From NCBI GenBank assembly GCA_041306075.1, contig JBFYKH010000004.1, positions 1 through 24,085 on the forward strand: DNA of 24,085 nucleotides. The letters run 5' to 3'. Shown in pieces: positions 22,931-24,085 of this stretch; position 1 is the stretch's first letter; every line of letters starts with the position of its first letter. The notes below the pieces were generated by a model. It saw nothing but the letters and a program-made list of their open reading frames with translations, did not search any database and was not told the DNA's origin. The translations under genes and the position numbers were made by a program. The stretch is from JAHIYG01 sp041306075 (GTDB lineage: Archaea > Altiarchaeota > Altiarchaeia > IMC4 > SCGC-AAA252-I15).

Positions 22931-24085
22931 ATGGTTTCTGACGGCCAATACGATTCTAAGGCGTGCGAACCCAAGTGGCAGGGGTACTGGGAGGAGGAGG
23001 GGGTCTACCGGTTCGACCCCGACAGCAGGGCGGAAATCTACTCCGTCGACACGCCGCCGCCGACGGTGTCCGGGAAGATGCACCTCGGCCACGCGTTCAG
23101 CTACAGCCAGCAGGACTTCATCGTCCGGTACAAGCGTATGCGCGGCTACAGCGTATTCTACCCGTTCGGCACGGATGACAACGGGATACCCACCGAGCGG
23201 CTCGTGGAGAAGGAGAAGAAGGTCAGGGCCCGGGACATGGACCGGCACGAGTTCGTGAAGCTCTGCCTGAAGACGCTCGAGGAGGAGCTGAGGCCGAAGT
23301 ACCTCGCCGACTGGCGGCGCATCGGGATGAGCTGCGACTGGAGGATATTCTACACCACCATCAACAGGAACTGCCAGCGGCTGTCGCAGAAGTCGTTCAT
23401 CGACCTCTACCGGGCGGGCAGGGAGTACCGGAAGGACGCGCCTACCATGTGGTGCCCGGAATGCCAGACCGGCATATCCCAGGTGGAGTGCCAGGACAAG
23501 GAGCTAGACTCGAGCTTCAACGATATAACGTTCACGGTCGACGGGAAGCCGCTGACAATCGCGACCACGAGGCCTGAGCTCCTGCCCGCATGCGTCGCAG
23601 TCTTCTACCACCCCGAAGACGCGCGCTACACGAAATACGAGGGCATGAAGGCAAGGGTGCCGCTCTTCGGCCACGAGGTCCCGCTCCTGCCGGACGAGCG
23701 CGCCGACCCGGCGAAGGGCACCGGCGTCGTCATGTGCTGCACGTTCGGGGACCAGACCGACATGGAATGGCAGAAGGCCCACGACCTCCCCATAAAGGTC
23801 GCGATATCCGCAGGCGGCAGGATGACGGAAATCGCCGGGAAATACGCGGGGCTGAAGATAACGGAGGCCAGGAAGGCCGTCATAGCCGACCTCAAGTCTG
23901 CGGGCCTCCTAACGGCCGAGAAGCCGATACGGCACATGGTGAACGTCCACGAGCGCTGCGGCACCGAGATAGAGTACCTGAAGAGCAGGCAGTGGTTCAT
24001 ACGGTACCTCGACCTCAAGGACGAGATGCTCGAGTGGGGCAGGCAGCTGAACTGGAGCCCGGAGTACATGCGGCACCGCTACGAG
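22931..24085 (+). CDS. valS: Valyl-tRNA synthetase (5' part, runs off window)
   Basis: The first 385 residues of a class I synthetase that charges tRNA-Val. It shows the ValS opening (KWQGYWEEEGVYRFDPDS), the PPPTVSGKMHLGHA segment with HLGH as the HIGH motif, FPFGTDDNG-type active-site residues (YPFGTDDNGIPTERLVEK), a zinc-type WCPECQT, and the start of the CP1 editing domain (TIATTRPELLPACVAVFYHPED). The KMSKS motif and anticodon-binding domain lie beyond the edge. The frame is open to the last base. The start is set by TATA spacing and the family N-terminus. Confidence 0.95.
   Translation, partial: MVSDGQYDSKACEPKWQGYWEEEGVYRFDPDSRAEIYSVDTPPPTVSGKMHLGHAFSYSQQDFIVRYKRMRGYSVFYPFGTDDNGIPTERLVEKEKKVRARDMDRHEFVKLCLKTLEEELRPKYLADWRRIGMSCDWRIFYTTINRNCQRLSQKSFIDLYRAGREYRKDAPTMWCPECQTGISQVECQDKELDSSFNDITFTVDGKPLTIATTRPELLPACVAVFYHPEDARYTKYEGMKARVPLFGHEVPLLPDERADPAKGTGVVMCCTFGDQTDMEWQKAHDLPIKVAISAGGRMTEIAGKYAGLKITEARKAVIADLKSAGLLTAEKPIRHMVNVHERCGTEIEYLKSRQWFIRYLDLKDEMLEWGRQLNWSPEYMRHRYE

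Overview
The window looks archaeal. Supporting signs are TATA-like boxes about 26 bp upstream of many start codons (leaderless transcription), a pilin with an archaeal class III signal peptide (QGAMEY), a KaiC-like RecA ATPase, an archaeal-type PRPP synthetase and an archaeal-type valyl-tRNA synthetase. Genes are tightly packed with high GC (about 68% in one counted 60-base line of prs), and many are orphan exported or membrane proteins. Together with bacterial-type uvrB/uvrA and two toxin-antitoxin modules, this fits a small-genome, DPANN-like archaeon (for example Micrarchaeota, Diapherotrites or Aenigmarchaeota). The lineage is an inference; no marker here settles it.

Layout. 1-542 is more A/T-rich: the end of a basic protein, then a small antitoxin and a RelE/ParE-like toxin. 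657-2995 (minus) is an orphan PqqD-like protein downstream of a KaiC-like ATPase and proB. 3049-4352 (plus) is prs plus a DUF192 protein, converging on pcm and an unrecognised partner (4324-5560, minus). 5679-5899 holds a duplicated 5' tRNA fragment and a complete tRNA-Lys(UUU). 6026-7537 is a Tat-signal orphan of lower GC.

7606-13295 is dominated by exported and membrane genes: a cysteine-rich protein with two 7-Cys modules and Thr-rich linkers, a 47-residue membrane microprotein, a class III pilin, a membrane-anchored protein, an ICMT/PEMT-like membrane methyltransferase, a lipoprotein on a Thr/Pro/Glu stalk and a secreted matrixin-like metalloprotease. An RNase H-fold exonuclease sits among them, and a cytoplasmic M3 oligopeptidase follows. 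15086-21638 is a DNA-repair region: an ATP-cone/PD-(D/E)XK endonuclease, a small membrane/charged gene pair, then uvrB and uvrA with overlapping ends. 21689-22132 is hicB-hicA, followed by an orphan gene and the start of valS, which runs off the window.

How the genes may work together. The clearest units are prs-DUF192, KaiC-proB, the hypothetical gene-pcm pair, uvrB-uvrA and hicBA. The surface block plausibly serves attachment, surface decoration and extracellular proteolysis, and the divergent lipoprotein/metalloprotease pair is its best candidate for a new functional unit. No CRISPR array, insertion sequence, rRNA gene or integrase was seen.
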